A stretch of DNA of 64,000 nt, taken from positions 1 to 64,000 of the forward strand of contig JACQII010000013.1 in the NCBI GenBank assembly GCA_016198585.1. The letters are read 5' to 3'. Every line of letters starts with the position of its first letter. Positions within the stretch are counted from its first letter, which is position 1. The position numbers and the translations under genes are program-made. The notes under the pieces are model-generated. The model ran no database searches. It was not told the origin of the DNA and saw only the letters and a list, made by a program, of their open reading frames with translations. This stretch comes from Candidatus Aenigmatarchaeota archaeon (GTDB lineage: Archaea > Aenigmatarchaeota > Aenigmatarchaeia > QMZP01). Positions 49,321 to 58,657 of the stretch are shown here, piece by piece.

Positions 49321-50219
49321 GCGCGGATCTTCGCGAGGAAGAACCCTCCCGTGTCATTCTCGTGTGGCCACACTCGGGCTGCGCGCCGCACTTGTGGATC
49401 GAACGCGCGGCCGTTCCACTCCCGGACCGGCGGAGAAAACCGGAACCCCGGCAGGCGGATCGACTCGAGGGCTGCCGGCCGGTTCCGCAGGAGGTAGTCG
49501 ATCACGGCCTCGTTCTCCTCGGGGGCGAAAGTGCAGGTGGAGTAGACCAGCGTCCCGCCGGGCGCGAGCAGGTCGAACCCTTTGAGGATGAGCTGCCGCT
49601 GCAGGTTCGCGTGGCGCGCGATGCCCTGGGTCGACCAGGTGGCCAAGGCTTCCGGACTCTTCCGGAACGTCCCTTCCGCAGAGCAGGGCGCATCCACGAG
49701 GACCACGTCCGCCGGCAGGCCGGGGAAGTGGCGGACATCCTTGTTGGTGATGATCGTGTTGATCGCGCCGGTCTTCTCCAGGTTGAACTTGAGCGCCCGG
49801 ATCCGCCGGTAGTCCACGTCGTTCGCTACCAACAGGCCCTGGTTCGCCATCAGCGCGGCGCACTGGGTCGTCTTGGACCCCGGGGCGGCGCAGGCGTCGA
49901 TGACCGTCCTGGTCCGAGGGGACACGCCCGCGACAAGCGGTGGCAGCATGGAGACCAACTCCTGGAGATAGATCGCGCCCAGGAAGTGGTCCAGGGTGCG
50001 GCCCGCCTCCGGGACCGAGACGAACGCTTCCGGCGACCATTCCACCGGCCGGAGGGCCAGGCCGTAGCCCTGGAACCGGTCGGCGACCTCCGCAGGCGTG
50101 GCCTTCAGGGTGTTCACCCGGAACGCCTTCGGCACCGGAGTCGCGAGGCTGCTGAAAAGGGCTCCAGGGTCGTCCACCAGCGGGCCGTAGCGGTCGCGGA
50201 ACCGTGCGGGAAGGTCCAT
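49317..50219 (-). CDS. RNA cytosine-C5 methyltransferase (NSUN/RsmB family)
   Basis: The 300-residue enzyme has AdoMet motifs (VIDACAAPGSKTTQCAALM), the first catalytic-type motif VDAPCSAEG and the second catalytic-type motif YSTCTFAPEENEAVIDYLL. It methylates cytosine C5 in tRNA or rRNA. It is the first gene of a two-gene operon with the PUA-like protein. Confidence 0.9.
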   Translation of the reverse strand: MDLPARFRDRYGPLVDDPGALFSSLATPVPKAFRVNTLKATPAEVADRFQGYGLALRPVEWSPEAFVSVPEAGRTLDHFLGAIYLQELVSMLPPLVAGVSPRTRTVIDACAAPGSKTTQCAALMANQGLLVANDVDYRRIRALKFNLEKTGAINTIITNKDVRHFPGLPADVVLVDAPCSAEGTFRKSPEALATWSTQGIARHANLQRQLILKGFDLLAPGGTLVYSTCTFAPEENEAVIDYLLRNRPAALESIRLPGFRFSPPVREWNGRAFDPQVRRAARVWPHENDTGGFFLAKIRA

Positions 50220-50294
50220 GCCTGATTAGCGTGGCCGGGGTTAAAGAAAGGCTTATAAAGAGACGAGCCTTGAATAATCCATAGGGTTTTCGTC

Positions 50295-50876
50295 ATGTAT
50301 AAGATCCTTACTGTCAAGGACAAGATCCGGGTCCCGCCCATCAAGTTCCGCTACGCCCTCGACGAGGCCGTGAAATCCAGCCTCGACGACCGCTGGGCCG
50401 GCACGATCGACAAGCAGATGGGCGTCCTGCTCAGCGTCATCTCGGTCGAAGAGGTCGGCGAGGGCAAGATCCTGCCGGGCGACGGCTCAATCCACTACCC
50501 CGTGACGTTCACGCTGCTGACCTACCTCCCTGAGCTCCACGAGGTCATCACCGGCAGCGTGATCGACGTCACCGAGTTCGGGGTCTTCGTCCGCATGGGC
50601 CCGCTGGACGGCATGATCCACGTCTCCCAGATCATGGACGACTTCGTCTCCTACGACGCGAAAAACTCGATCTTCTCCGGCCGGGACAGCCAGCGCGTGC
50701 TCCGGAACGGCGACATCGTCCGCGCCCGCATCATCTCCATCTCCCTGGGCAGGGACTACAAGATCGGCATCACCACCCGACAACCTGGGCTGGGCTCGCT
50801 GGCCTGGGTCGACCAGGAAAAGAAAGGAGTCAAGGCCCCGGCCCGCCGCGAGCGGCGGCCACGGAGGGACGCATGA
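50295..50876 (+). CDS. rpoE1: RNA polymerase subunit Rpo7 (RpoE')
   Basis: The 193-residue protein has the N-terminal tip domain (MYKILTVKDKIRVPP...) and an S1 domain (GSVIDVTEFGVFVRMGPLDGMIHVSQIMDD) of archaeal Rpo7, which binds nascent RNA as part of the Rpo4/7 stalk. A TATA-like box (gcttataaag, 50249-50258) lies upstream. The C-terminal tail is basic. It overlaps spt4 by 4 bp. Confidence 0.96.
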   Translation: MYKILTVKDKIRVPPIKFRYALDEAVKSSLDDRWAGTIDKQMGVLLSVISVEEVGEGKILPGDGSIHYPVTFTLLTYLPELHEVITGSVIDVTEFGVFVRMGPLDGMIHVSQIMDDFVSYDAKNSIFSGRDSQRVLRNGDIVRARIISISLGRDYKIGITTRQPGLGSLAWVDQEKKGVKAPARRERRPRRDA

Positions 50877-51058
50877 AGGACAAGGTCTGCAAGCACTGCA
50901 AGCTCTTCGTGAAGGGCGAAGTCTGCCCGATCTGCAACATGAATTCCTTCTCCCGGACGTGGAAAGGCCTCATCTACATCAAGGATCCCCAGAACTCCGA
51001 GACCGCGAAGCTGCTCGGCATCACGGTCCCAGGCAAGTACACCCTCTGGGTCAAGTGA
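50873..51058 (+). CDS. spt4: Transcription elongation factor Spt4 (RpoE'')
   Basis: The 61-residue protein has the Spt4 zinc ribbon CKHCKLF...CPIC, and the segment WKGLIYIKDPQNSETAKLLGI. With Spt5 it makes the archaeal elongation complex. Pairing with rpo7 is the standard archaeal order. Confidence 0.96.
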   Translation: MKDKVCKHCKLFVKGEVCPICNMNSFSRTWKGLIYIKDPQNSETAKLLGITVPGKYTLWVK

Positions 51059-51093
51059 GGCCCGCGCAGGCCGCGCCCCAGGAATGACTGCCC

Positions 51094-52491
51094 ATGGCCA
51101 CGAATTTCATCATCGCCGGCGCGCTTATCGTCGTCGTGCTCTGGCTCATGGTCTCTTTTGGCGTGCTGCCTGACGTTCCTGGCTTGCCAACGCTTCCCAC
51201 AGGAAACCCTCCCGCACCAAGCGCTCCTGCTCCGGCCGGTGAACCGGGCCCAACTCCTCCAGCTCCCCCCGGGACCGACCAACCTCCTGAACCGGGCGAT
51301 CAGCCCTCTCCACCTACGCCGCCCGACCAGGAGCCGCCACCTGCCAATACCACCCCTCCGCCTACTCCTCCACCCACCCCTCCACCTGCGCCACCCACCT
51401 ACACGTACACCTACGGCGCCTATCTGGAGCCTCCTGAAGGTATGGTCCTCGAAGGCATTGGACAATGGAAGCTAGACAACCCGCTCTACCTCGCGAAGGC
51501 GAGCGCCATGGGAGGACCGTTGCCCCAACACGAATTGCTTTACATGAACATTGCCATCAATGAGAGCCCCGAAGAGAAACCGGCGAAACCCGTCGATTTT
51601 ATCTTGAACACGCTGAACGAGATGGACGCCGGAGGGCGCATGCCGGAGATCGGCATCCAATTCTACGACTTTTCCCCTCCCTCGGATTCCCCGTACTCCG
51701 CCACATCGCATGATGACCTCGTCGCCGCGGGAACCAACCCCGATCACGAATCGCAGATCCGCAGGATCGGGGCCGCGCTGGCGCAATTTGACAAGCCGGT
51801 CTTCGTCAAGATCGGGTTTGAGTTCAACAACAAGGATGCTCCCTCCCCTCCCGCTCCGGAGAAGGGGAAACAGTCCTATCATCCCTACGACTTTCCCGTG
51901 GCGTATGCGAAGACGCGCCAATATATCATTGATGAATACACCAAACTCGGAAAGACGCCCAAGGTAGCCTGGATCTGGACGTGGGAAGCTGCCGCCCCCA
52001 CGGACTACCTGGACGTCGACCCCGTCCTGGGGCCGAAGTGGTATCCCGGCGACGACCAAGTCGACTGGTTCGGGATCGACTATTTCGGAACGAACGACTT
52101 CACGTCCCAGGCCGGTCCGGCCCCGTTCGGGCCGTCCCACCTCAACCAAATTCTGGCCTTCCTCGCGAGTGCAGATTCCAAGGGTAAGCCAGTCTATCTT
52201 GCGGAGACCTCGGAAGTCAACATCGACATTCCGGTCGGAGCAACGGACACGGCGAACGTCTGGGATACCTGGTTCGTCCCGTGGCTCGCTTTCCTGAACG
52301 CCCACCCGCAGATCAAGTCGTTCTCCTATATCGACCACGACTGGCATGGAGGCGGTGGCCCGCCGACCTGGCAGGACGGCCGGCGGTACAACAACGACGA
52401 GATCATGGAGAAGTGGCTCGCAGAGATGAAGAAGCCGCAGTACCTGCATGCGGGCAACTTCTCGATGCTGCTGGGATACTCCGCGGTCTAG
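51094..52491 (+). CDS. Secreted GH26-like glycoside hydrolase
   Basis: The 465-residue protein has an N-terminal membrane helix, a long Pro-rich linker (residues about 28-105), and a TIM-barrel-like domain with GH26-type landmarks: KPVFVKIGFEFN (acid/base glutamate region), VDWFGIDYFG and KPVYLAETSEVN (nucleophile glutamate region), and a C-terminal HDWHGGG. It would cleave a beta-linked glycan such as mannan at the cell surface. It starts 36 bp after spt4. The substrate is unproved. Confidence 0.7.
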   Translation: MATNFIIAGALIVVVLWLMVSFGVLPDVPGLPTLPTGNPPAPSAPAPAGEPGPTPPAPPGTDQPPEPGDQPSPPTPPDQEPPPANTTPPPTPPPTPPPAPPTYTYTYGAYLEPPEGMVLEGIGQWKLDNPLYLAKASAMGGPLPQHELLYMNIAINESPEEKPAKPVDFILNTLNEMDAGGRMPEIGIQFYDFSPPSDSPYSATSHDDLVAAGTNPDHESQIRRIGAALAQFDKPVFVKIGFEFNNKDAPSPPAPEKGKQSYHPYDFPVAYAKTRQYIIDEYTKLGKTPKVAWIWTWEAAAPTDYLDVDPVLGPKWYPGDDQVDWFGIDYFGTNDFTSQAGPAPFGPSHLNQILAFLASADSKGKPVYLAETSEVNIDIPVGATDTANVWDTWFVPWLAFLNAHPQIKSFSYIDHDWHGGGGPPTWQDGRRYNNDEIMEKWLAEMKKPQYLHAGNFSMLLGYSAV

Positions 52492-52503
52492 CCCTGCCTC
52501 CCG

Positions 52504-53313
52504 CTACCGGGGCAACGTCCTGGCCTGCCGGAGGAGCGCGGCCACGTCCTTGTCCTTCAGGACCGTGGCAATGGTCTGGTAGGACTGGCTCTGGAGCGTC
52601 TCGCTCATCTGGTGGATGTCCGCCTCCTCGACCTTGCGAATGGCAAAGAGCCGGTCCCATGTCCGGATGGCCTGGGGGGAGAGGAACACCGAGGTCACGT
52701 ACTCGTTAGTCACGATGGTCATCGTGTCGGTCGGCACGGAAACGCCGAGGCGGACCTGGGCTCCCCAGCGACGCCAGTGGCGCGCGCACCAGCGGTCCAG
52801 GGGAGTGTCAGACCCGGAGTGGATGGTCCACCGAATGCGCCGGAACACTGGTCCCAACCGCTCGATGTCCTGGGGAGACAGGACGTGCGGGTAGGGGACG
52901 TGCCGGAAGAGGAAAAGCATGTCGATGCTCTTCGTGGTGGTCGCGAGGTTCTGCACGAAATCGAGATGGAACCGGATGAAGTCGTTGTGCTTGCGGAACA
53001 CGAACTTGTGGAGCGTCCTGGTTTCCTGCGACCGGTTCACCTGTTCGTAGGCGCCGCGCATCCTCTGGCTGAAGGCTGAGAGCTGGCCGATCCACTGCTC
53101 GCTGAGCCGGTAACCTTTCCCGGTCTTCTCAAGGACACCCTCACCCGCGAGCTCGGCGACGGCCTTGTGGACCGCCTGGTAGGTGATCGCGAGTCCGTGC
53201 TGTTTCCCGAGCCGGCGATGGATTTTCCTCGCCGTGAGCGGCCAGTCGCTGGCGATGAGCTCGATGATCAGCTCCTTAGTCGAGGTCCCGCCGAGCAGAG
53301 AAAGGCGTTCCAT
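52504..53313 (-). CDS. Winged-helix transcriptional regulator, 269 aa
   Basis: Residues 1-78 form a winged helix (STKELIIELIASDWPLTARKIHRRLGKQHGLAITYQAVHKAVAELAGEGVLEKTGKGYRLS). The rest (about 80-269) is a larger effector domain of a type common in archaeal one-component regulators (KFVFRKHNDFIRFHLDFVQNLA...). The ligand is unknown. It diverges from the giant propeller-lipase and may control it. Confidence 0.75.
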   Translation of the reverse strand: MERLSLLGGTSTKELIIELIASDWPLTARKIHRRLGKQHGLAITYQAVHKAVAELAGEGVLEKTGKGYRLSEQWIGQLSAFSQRMRGAYEQVNRSQETRTLHKFVFRKHNDFIRFHLDFVQNLATTTKSIDMLFLFRHVPYPHVLSPQDIERLGPVFRRIRWTIHSGSDTPLDRWCARHWRRWGAQVRLGVSVPTDTMTIVTNEYVTSVFLSPQAIRTWDRLFAIRKVEEADIHQMSETLQSQSYQTIATVLKDKDVAALLRQARTLPR

Positions 53314-53400
53314 GCCGCTTCCTTGGCGGCGGGACTTATAAACCCGGAGGTTGATCTCTGGTCAACGTCGCCTATTTCCGGACCGGAACAAAGGCTGGGC

Positions 53401-56400
53401 ATGCACCGTGCGCTCCTCCTGGCCGTGATCGGCTTCTTCGCAGCGTTGCCGCTGACCGCAGCAGCCCCCGCAGGCTGGGGTGACGACGTCCGCATCAGCG
53501 CCGCTCCCGGCCTCTCCCAGCACCCGTCCATCGCCATCGATGCCGCGGGCAACGCCCACGTCGCCTGGGCGGACGACCGGGACGACCCGGACAATCCCGA
53601 GGTATTCTACCGGAAGCTCGCCGCTGACGGGACGCCGCTTACCGGCGAGCTCCAGCTGACCGACACGCCCGGCATCCCCAACATGGCATGGTATCCTGCC
53701 GTGGCGGTCGACCAGCAGGGCAACGTCCACGTCGCCTACGCGAGCAACGAGGGTGGGGAGTATGTGGATTTCAATATCTACTACACCAAGCTCGGCACCA
53801 ACGGCAACATGCTGATCGACGCCAAGCAGATCACATTCACGCTGGACTTCTCGTTCAACCCGTCCATCACGGTCGACCAGGCAGGGAACGCCCACATCGT
53901 CTATAGCGAAAGCGACGGTGAGATCTATTACACCAAGCTCTCCCCGGGCGGGACCACCCTGGTCGACAATCTCCGGTTGACGTTCAGCGCGCAGTCGTCC
54001 GAGCGGCCGGACGTCGCGGTCGACCAGCAGGGCAACCTCCACGTCGCGTACCAGGATGAGACGACGGGATTGTGGCAGATGTTCTATACAAAGCTCGACA
54101 ACAATGGGAATACGCTCGTGGACGATACGATGATTTCCGGCCCCTCCTCCACAGCTAAAAACGGGGAGATCACGGTCGATGCCGCCGGGAATTCGCACAT
54201 CGTCTGGATGGACATGCGCGACGGGAACTATGAGATCTACTACAGCAAACTCGGCCCGTCGGGAGCGACGCTCGTGGACGACCTCCGGCTGACCAACGAC
54301 GACAGCTACTCCGGCGACCCGACGATCGGCGTCGGCGCTGACGGGAACGTCCACGTTGCCTGGTTCGACCAGCTGGACAGCGACCAGCATCCGTATAACA
54401 TCTACTACGCCCTGCTGGACAACGGCGGCACGGTCCTGGCAAGCGGCGTGCAGCTGACCTTCAATCTGCCTGGCCCGCCCCCCAATGATGCTGCCTACCC
54501 GTCACTGGCCGTGGACAGCTCCGGCAACCCCCGCGTGGCCTGGCACGACCGGCGGGACTGGGATGGCGTCGGCTACCAACCGAACGACGAGATCTACTAC
54601 AAGCGCGCCCTGCCGCCGCAACCCCAGCGGCCCGTCCTCCTCGTCCACGGCCTGTTCGTGGATCCGGTCGAGGACCCGGCGACCTGGGCCTTCATGAAGG
54701 ACCGCCTCCAAGACGACAGCTTCCAAGTCTTCATCAGCGACTACGCTCCGGGAAATTGCGGGCTGTTCACGCCGAGCGGCTGCGCCGCGGGCGACATCAA
54801 GGGCTATGCTGCCACGCTCTTGACCGAGGTCAACGCCGTGAAACAGCAGACCGGCGCCGCGAAGGTGGACATTGTCGCCCACTCGATGGGCGGGCTGGTC
54901 TCGCGCTGGTACCTGCAGAAGCTTGGCGGCTCGGCGAACGTGCAGACCTTCATCACCCTCGGGACGCCCCACGACGGGAGCGAGGTCGCTTACTATGAGG
55001 ACCTGCTCTGCGTCCTCTTCCCCCTGACCTGCTCCATCCCCTGGACAGCCGTCGACCAGATGACGCCCGGCAGCTCGTTCCTGGACAGCCTCAACACGGC
55101 CGCGTTCCCTGGAACGGACGGCTTCTACACCGTGGCCGGGACCGCCGGGTTCACCGGCCCGTTCTCGCAGCTGACGAGCCTCATCCTCCCCGGTCCGGAT
55201 GACGGCATGGTATCCTTCGCCAGCGCCCACCACCCGCTCGCCGCAGGGACCGCCACGTTCCCCCTCAACCACAGCGCGCTGCCGCAGAGCGAGACGGTCT
55301 ACCAGCAGGTGAAAGTCCTGCTCCTCGGCCTCATGCCACCGTCGCCGCCTCAGCCGCTCTCCGCGGCCACGGACGCGGAAGGATTGCCGCTGCTGCAGGG
55401 CATGCTCCAGCCCGGCCAGGCCGCTATCCATACCCTGACGATGCTGCCTGCCCAGCAGGCCTGGATCGCGGCGACAGGTGGCGCAGTCCTCAGTCTCACC
55501 GCACCTTCAGGGACGTCCATCACGCCCGCGACCGGCGATCCTGCGGTGACCTACGTGAACGACAGCGTCTCTTCAGGCTATCACCTCACCGCGCCCGAGG
55601 CGGGGAACTGGACCGTCACCCTCGACGGGGCAGGACTGGCCGAACCCCTTACCTACGCGATCCGGGCCTTTGCCGACTCGGACCTGGACTTCATCGTCTC
55701 CCTCAACACGGCCGTGGCCTCGCCTGGACAGCCCGTGCTCATCTCGGCGACGCTCCAGGCCATGTCCCCGGTCTCGGGGACAGTCGCAGCCGTGATCACC
55801 ACGCCCGCCAACGCGACCGTCCCGGTCTCGCTCTATGACGACGGCCTGCATGGCGACGGGCTCGCCGGCGACGGGACGTTCGCCGCGACCTTTGCCGGCA
55901 CGACCGTCCCCGGCAGCTACGGCGTCCTGGCCAGTTCAATCGGGCAGCTCGACCAGCAGCCCTACGATATCGAGAAGCCCAGCCTCTTCACGGCCGAGCA
56001 CTTCCCTGACCTCGCGATCAGCACGGTCGCCGCGTCTGACGTGTGGCCCAAGCCGCAGGAACTGGTCTTCCTCACCACGACGGTCACCAACCTCGGGACG
56101 GCCACGGCGAAGAACGCCGCGATCCAGTTCTTCGACGGTCAGCCAGCGGCGGGCGGCACGCTCCTCGGTCAGGTGACGCTCACGTTCCCGCCCGGGGTCC
56201 CGATCCCGGTCTCGCTCCCTTGGATAGCCACCCCAGGGATGCACACGATCGTGGTCCTGCCCAGCCCGGGAAACGCCTTCCTCGACGCTGACTACGGCAA
56301 CGAGCAGGCCTCTGTCGTCGTGAAGGTCTGCGCCACGACCAGGGGAACCTTCCCTGGCGGGATCTTGTCCGGCAGCGGCGGCTGCCTGAACACGCCGCTC

Positions 56401-56415
56401 GTCCCGCTCCCCTAG
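53401..56415 (+). CDS. Giant secreted lipase/esterase with N-terminal beta-propeller and C-terminal Ig domains
   Basis: After a signal peptide (HRALLLAVIGFFAALPLTAAA) come seven related repeats of the form [IV]-[AT]-VD-x2-GN-x-H-[VI]-[AV]-[YW] (about residues 20-405), which predict a seven-bladed propeller. Then follows an alpha/beta hydrolase with PVLLVHGLF near 410-418 and nucleophile VAHSMGG at S495. The last 300 residues form Ig-like/CARDB-type domains. It should act outside the cell on lipids or esters. The ATG at 53401 follows a TATA-like tract (about 53369-53378). Confidence 0.8.
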   Translation: MHRALLLAVIGFFAALPLTAAAPAGWGDDVRISAAPGLSQHPSIAIDAAGNAHVAWADDRDDPDNPEVFYRKLAADGTPLTGELQLTDTPGIPNMAWYPAVAVDQQGNVHVAYASNEGGEYVDFNIYYTKLGTNGNMLIDAKQITFTLDFSFNPSITVDQAGNAHIVYSESDGEIYYTKLSPGGTTLVDNLRLTFSAQSSERPDVAVDQQGNLHVAYQDETTGLWQMFYTKLDNNGNTLVDDTMISGPSSTAKNGEITVDAAGNSHIVWMDMRDGNYEIYYSKLGPSGATLVDDLRLTNDDSYSGDPTIGVGADGNVHVAWFDQLDSDQHPYNIYYALLDNGGTVLASGVQLTFNLPGPPPNDAAYPSLAVDSSGNPRVAWHDRRDWDGVGYQPNDEIYYKRALPPQPQRPVLLVHGLFVDPVEDPATWAFMKDRLQDDSFQVFISDYAPGNCGLFTPSGCAAGDIKGYAATLLTEVNAVKQQTGAAKVDIVAHSMGGLVSRWYLQKLGGSANVQTFITLGTPHDGSEVAYYEDLLCVLFPLTCSIPWTAVDQMTPGSSFLDSLNTAAFPGTDGFYTVAGTAGFTGPFSQLTSLILPGPDDGMVSFASAHHPLAAGTATFPLNHSALPQSETVYQQVKVLLLGLMPPSPPQPLSAATDAEGLPLLQGMLQPGQAAIHTLTMLPAQQAWIAATGGAVLSLTAPSGTSITPATGDPAVTYVNDSVSSGYHLTAPEAGNWTVTLDGAGLAEPLTYAIRAFADSDLDFIVSLNTAVASPGQPVLISATLQAMSPVSGTVAAVITTPANATVPVSLYDDGLHGDGLAGDGTFAATFAGTTVPGSYGVLASSIGQLDQQPYDIEKPSLFTAEHFPDLAISTVAASDVWPKPQELVFLTTTVTNLGTATAKNAAIQFFDGQPAAGGTLLGQVTLTFPPGVPIPVSLPWIATPGMHTIVVLPSPGNAFLDADYGNEQASVVVKVCATTRGTFPGGILSGSGGCLNTPLVPLP

Positions 56416-56481
56416 AGGTTTCACCTCCCAAATTCCCACCAGAGGAACACGGATTTATGCACACGGAACAAGAAAGAGAGC

Positions 56482-57030
56482 ATGCGCCTCATCATCGTCC
56501 ACCGCTGGGACGGCAGTCCAGAAGCTGACTGGTATCCCTGGCTCCGGCGCGAAGCCGAGCGGCGCGGCCTGAGCGTCCAGGTTCCTGCGCTTCCTGAGCC
56601 TGACTACCCGCGGATCGAGCCGTGGGTCCGGACGCTGCGCTCCCTGAGACCGGACCAGGACACGATTCTGGTCGGTCACAGCCTGGGCTGCCAGACCATT
56701 CTCCGCGCGTTGGATCGGCCGGTCCGCGGGGCGGTCTTCGTGGCAGGCTTCTTCGCGCTCCATGATCTCGAAGGTCCGGAGAGCGAGGAGATCGCCGCGC
56801 CCTGGGTCGCGCCCTTCCCCCTCGCCCGCGCCAAGGCTTCGCTTCCCAAGCTTACGGTCCTGCTATCCGACAACGACCCGTGGGTCGACCCGGAAGAGAA
56901 CGGCCGCCTCTTCCGCGACCGCCTCGGCGCCGAGGTCATCGTGCTCGGGAGTCGGGGCCACTTCACCGGCGAGGACCATGTGCTGAAGTTGCCCGAGGCC
57001 CTGCGCGCGGTCGAGGCGATGGCTCGCTGA
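56482..57030 (+). CDS. RBBP9/YdeN-type alpha/beta hydrolase
   Basis: The 182-residue protein has the small serine hydrolase pattern: LIIVHRWDGSPEADWYPWL, nucleophile VGHSLGC (S67), acid region SDNDPWVDP and a final GHF histidine. It matches the RBBP9/YdeN group, soluble esterase-like proteins with unknown substrates. A TATA-like tract (ggatttatgc) lies about 27 bp upstream. Confidence 0.85.
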   Translation: MRLIIVHRWDGSPEADWYPWLRREAERRGLSVQVPALPEPDYPRIEPWVRTLRSLRPDQDTILVGHSLGCQTILRALDRPVRGAVFVAGFFALHDLEGPESEEIAAPWVAPFPLARAKASLPKLTVLLSDNDPWVDPEENGRLFRDRLGAEVIVLGSRGHFTGEDHVLKLPEALRAVEAMAR

Positions 57031-57082
57031 TCCTCCCGCGTGCCCCTTTTTAAGCCGCCACACTAACCTCCCCTGTGATGCT

Positions 57083-57373
57083 ATGCCCACGGAAGCCGCG
57101 GTCCGCGATGTCCTGAGCGGGATCGTCGACCCGGAAATGAACTATGACCTGGTCACCCTCGGCCTCATCTACAAGGTCCAGTGCGACAGCGAGGGGAACG
57201 TCTCGATCCTCATGACCTTCACCTCGATGCTGTGCCCGTTCGGCCCGCAGCTGGTCGACGAGATCCGGCGCAAGGTCATGGCCCTGGAAGGGACCAAGAC
57301 GGTCGACGTGGAAGTCACCTTCAACCCTCCCTGGAAGCCCTCAGAAGAGCTCATGGCGACGCTCGGGCTCTAA
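57083..57373 (+). CDS. MIP18/DUF59 Fe-S assembly protein (SufT/PaaD-like)
   Basis: The 96-residue protein has the DUF59 pattern: IVDPEMNYDLVTLGLIYKV, MTFTSMLCPFGPQLVDEIRRKV and VEVTFNPPWKP. The Cys in MLCPFG is the conserved family cysteine. It helps load or mature Fe-S proteins. A TATA box (cctttttaagccg, 57045-57057) lies upstream. Confidence 0.9.
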   Translation: MPTEAAVRDVLSGIVDPEMNYDLVTLGLIYKVQCDSEGNVSILMTFTSMLCPFGPQLVDEIRRKVMALEGTKTVDVEVTFNPPWKPSEELMATLGL

Positions 57374-57378
57374 AGCCG

Positions 57379-58167
57379 TCACAAGGCAACGTCGCACGCA
57401 ACGCCGAGCAGGTCCTCGACCGACTCGCGGACTGCCTTTCTCGCCTTCGGGTGGACCGTGTAGACGGTCTTGCCGTCGGTGAATCCTCTCACCACCGGTC
57501 CGTTCTCGCCCTGCCGGACGAGGGTGGGGAGGTGAGGACAGCTGCCGCGCACCGAGGGCACGATCGTGGCCCGCCCTTCCCCAGTACTGAAGTCGTAAAA
57601 AGGCACCCACGGGACCTGATCGGGCGAATCGAGGGGTTCCCTCCGTTGGTACGTCCTCCGCGAGGGCAGGACGTGGTAGCTGACGAGCTTGCTGAAGAAG
57701 CGGAGCGGGTCCTGCGCAGAGATGTCCCAGAGGGCCAGGTCTCCGCAGCTTGCTGCCGTTCCCAGCCCGGCCTTCGTGGGGTACCAGAAGAAGACCTCGG
57801 GCGTCGACGCGAGCGCGATGCCGCGGGCATGGGGGTGGCTCTCCCCGGCGAACGGTTCGACGTGGTCAGGGTCCCAGCCCTCCCGCTCGATGAGCTCCTG
57901 CCAGTAGGCGTCGAGCGGCTTGGCGGTGACGAAGACCGGGACCTCGAGCTCCCGGAACTGAGCGGGGACCACGGTGAACAGGATGTCGCGGTCGTCGGGC
58001 CCGCAGTACACGCGCATGCCCCTGACGTCCTGGAGCCGTCCCCGGAACTCGTCCGGGGAAACGTAGCGCCTGCCCTCGAAGCCGAGGCTCCACCAGTTCG
58101 GCAGCCGCTTGTCGATGATCCCGGCCTCATGCAGCGCTGCATACGTCTCCTGGCCGGCGTAGAACAT
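57379..58167 (-). CDS. Hypothetical protein, 262 aa
   Basis: I do not recognise this family. The protein is soluble, rich in Trp, Tyr, Pro and His, with segments GMRVYCGPDDRDILFTVVP, EPFAGESHPHARGIALAS and SRRTYQRREPLD. The C-terminal part (TDGKTVYTVHPKARKAV) looks beta-rich. A TATA-like tract (cttaaaaca) lies about 25 bp upstream. Confidence 0.55.
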   Translation of the reverse strand: MFYAGQETYAALHEAGIIDKRLPNWWSLGFEGRRYVSPDEFRGRLQDVRGMRVYCGPDDRDILFTVVPAQFRELEVPVFVTAKPLDAYWQELIEREGWDPDHVEPFAGESHPHARGIALASTPEVFFWYPTKAGLGTAASCGDLALWDISAQDPLRFFSKLVSYHVLPSRRTYQRREPLDSPDQVPWVPFYDFSTGEGRATIVPSVRGSCPHLPTLVRQGENGPVVRGFTDGKTVYTVHPKARKAVRESVEDLLGVACDVAL

Positions 58168-58258
58168 GGGTGATCATGGGACGCATGTTTTAAGAACCAA
58201 GGCCGTCCAGGCGCGACGGCGAGGCAACGCATTTTAGTCCGCGCGCGTAAAGGGTTGC

Positions 58259-58657
58259 ATGGACGTCTACCTCTGCGGCAACCCGCTCCTGCCTGAGGAT
58301 GCGCTGCCGTTGCGGCTGCTGCCCCGCCTCCGGCGCGCCTTTCCCGCGCTGCGGTTCCGAGAGCTGGACCCGACCGAGGACGTGCCCGAAGGCGTGCCAC
58401 TCCTGGTCGTGGACACGGTCCAGGGCATCGCGGCGGTCACGGTCTTCCGCGACCTGGACGCGTTCCTGCAGGAGCGGCGCGTCTCCCTGCACGACGCCGA
58501 CCTCGGCTTCACCCTGCGGCTGATGCAGAAGGCGGGCAGGCTCGGGCCGGTCACGATCGTGGGTGTCCCGCAGGGCGCGCCTGACGGTGAGGCCTTCGCC
58601 CAACTGCGCGCCTCCCTCGCCGCCCTCAGCGGCCAGGATCGACCCACTTCACCTTGA
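58259..58657 (+). CDS. [NiFe] hydrogenase maturation protease
   Basis: The 132-residue protein matches the HycI/HybD endopeptidase family: GNPLLPEDALPLRL (E13/D14), VVDTVQG (D52) and RVSLHDADLG (H78), the three nickel-sensing positions. It trims the C-terminal tail of the hydrogenase large subunit after Ni insertion. It is convergent with that gene and overlaps its 3' end by 32 bp. Confidence 0.85.
   Translation: MDVYLCGNPLLPEDALPLRLLPRLRRAFPALRFRELDPTEDVPEGVPLLVVDTVQGIAAVTVFRDLDAFLQERRVSLHDADLGFTLRLMQKAGRLGPVTIVGVPQGAPDGEAFAQLRASLAALSGQDRPTSP

Noticed and set aside
47756-49357. Open frame of 533 codons on the minus strand opposite the Ca2+ ATPase.
   Set aside because: It overlaps the real ATPase and the PUA-like gene, and its composition is low-complexity Arg/Gly/Asp/Glu with no motif.
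51190-51410. Repetitive proline-rich segment as a DNA repeat element.
   Set aside because: It is a coding linker (Pro, Ala, Gly, Thr) between the membrane helix and glycosidase domain.
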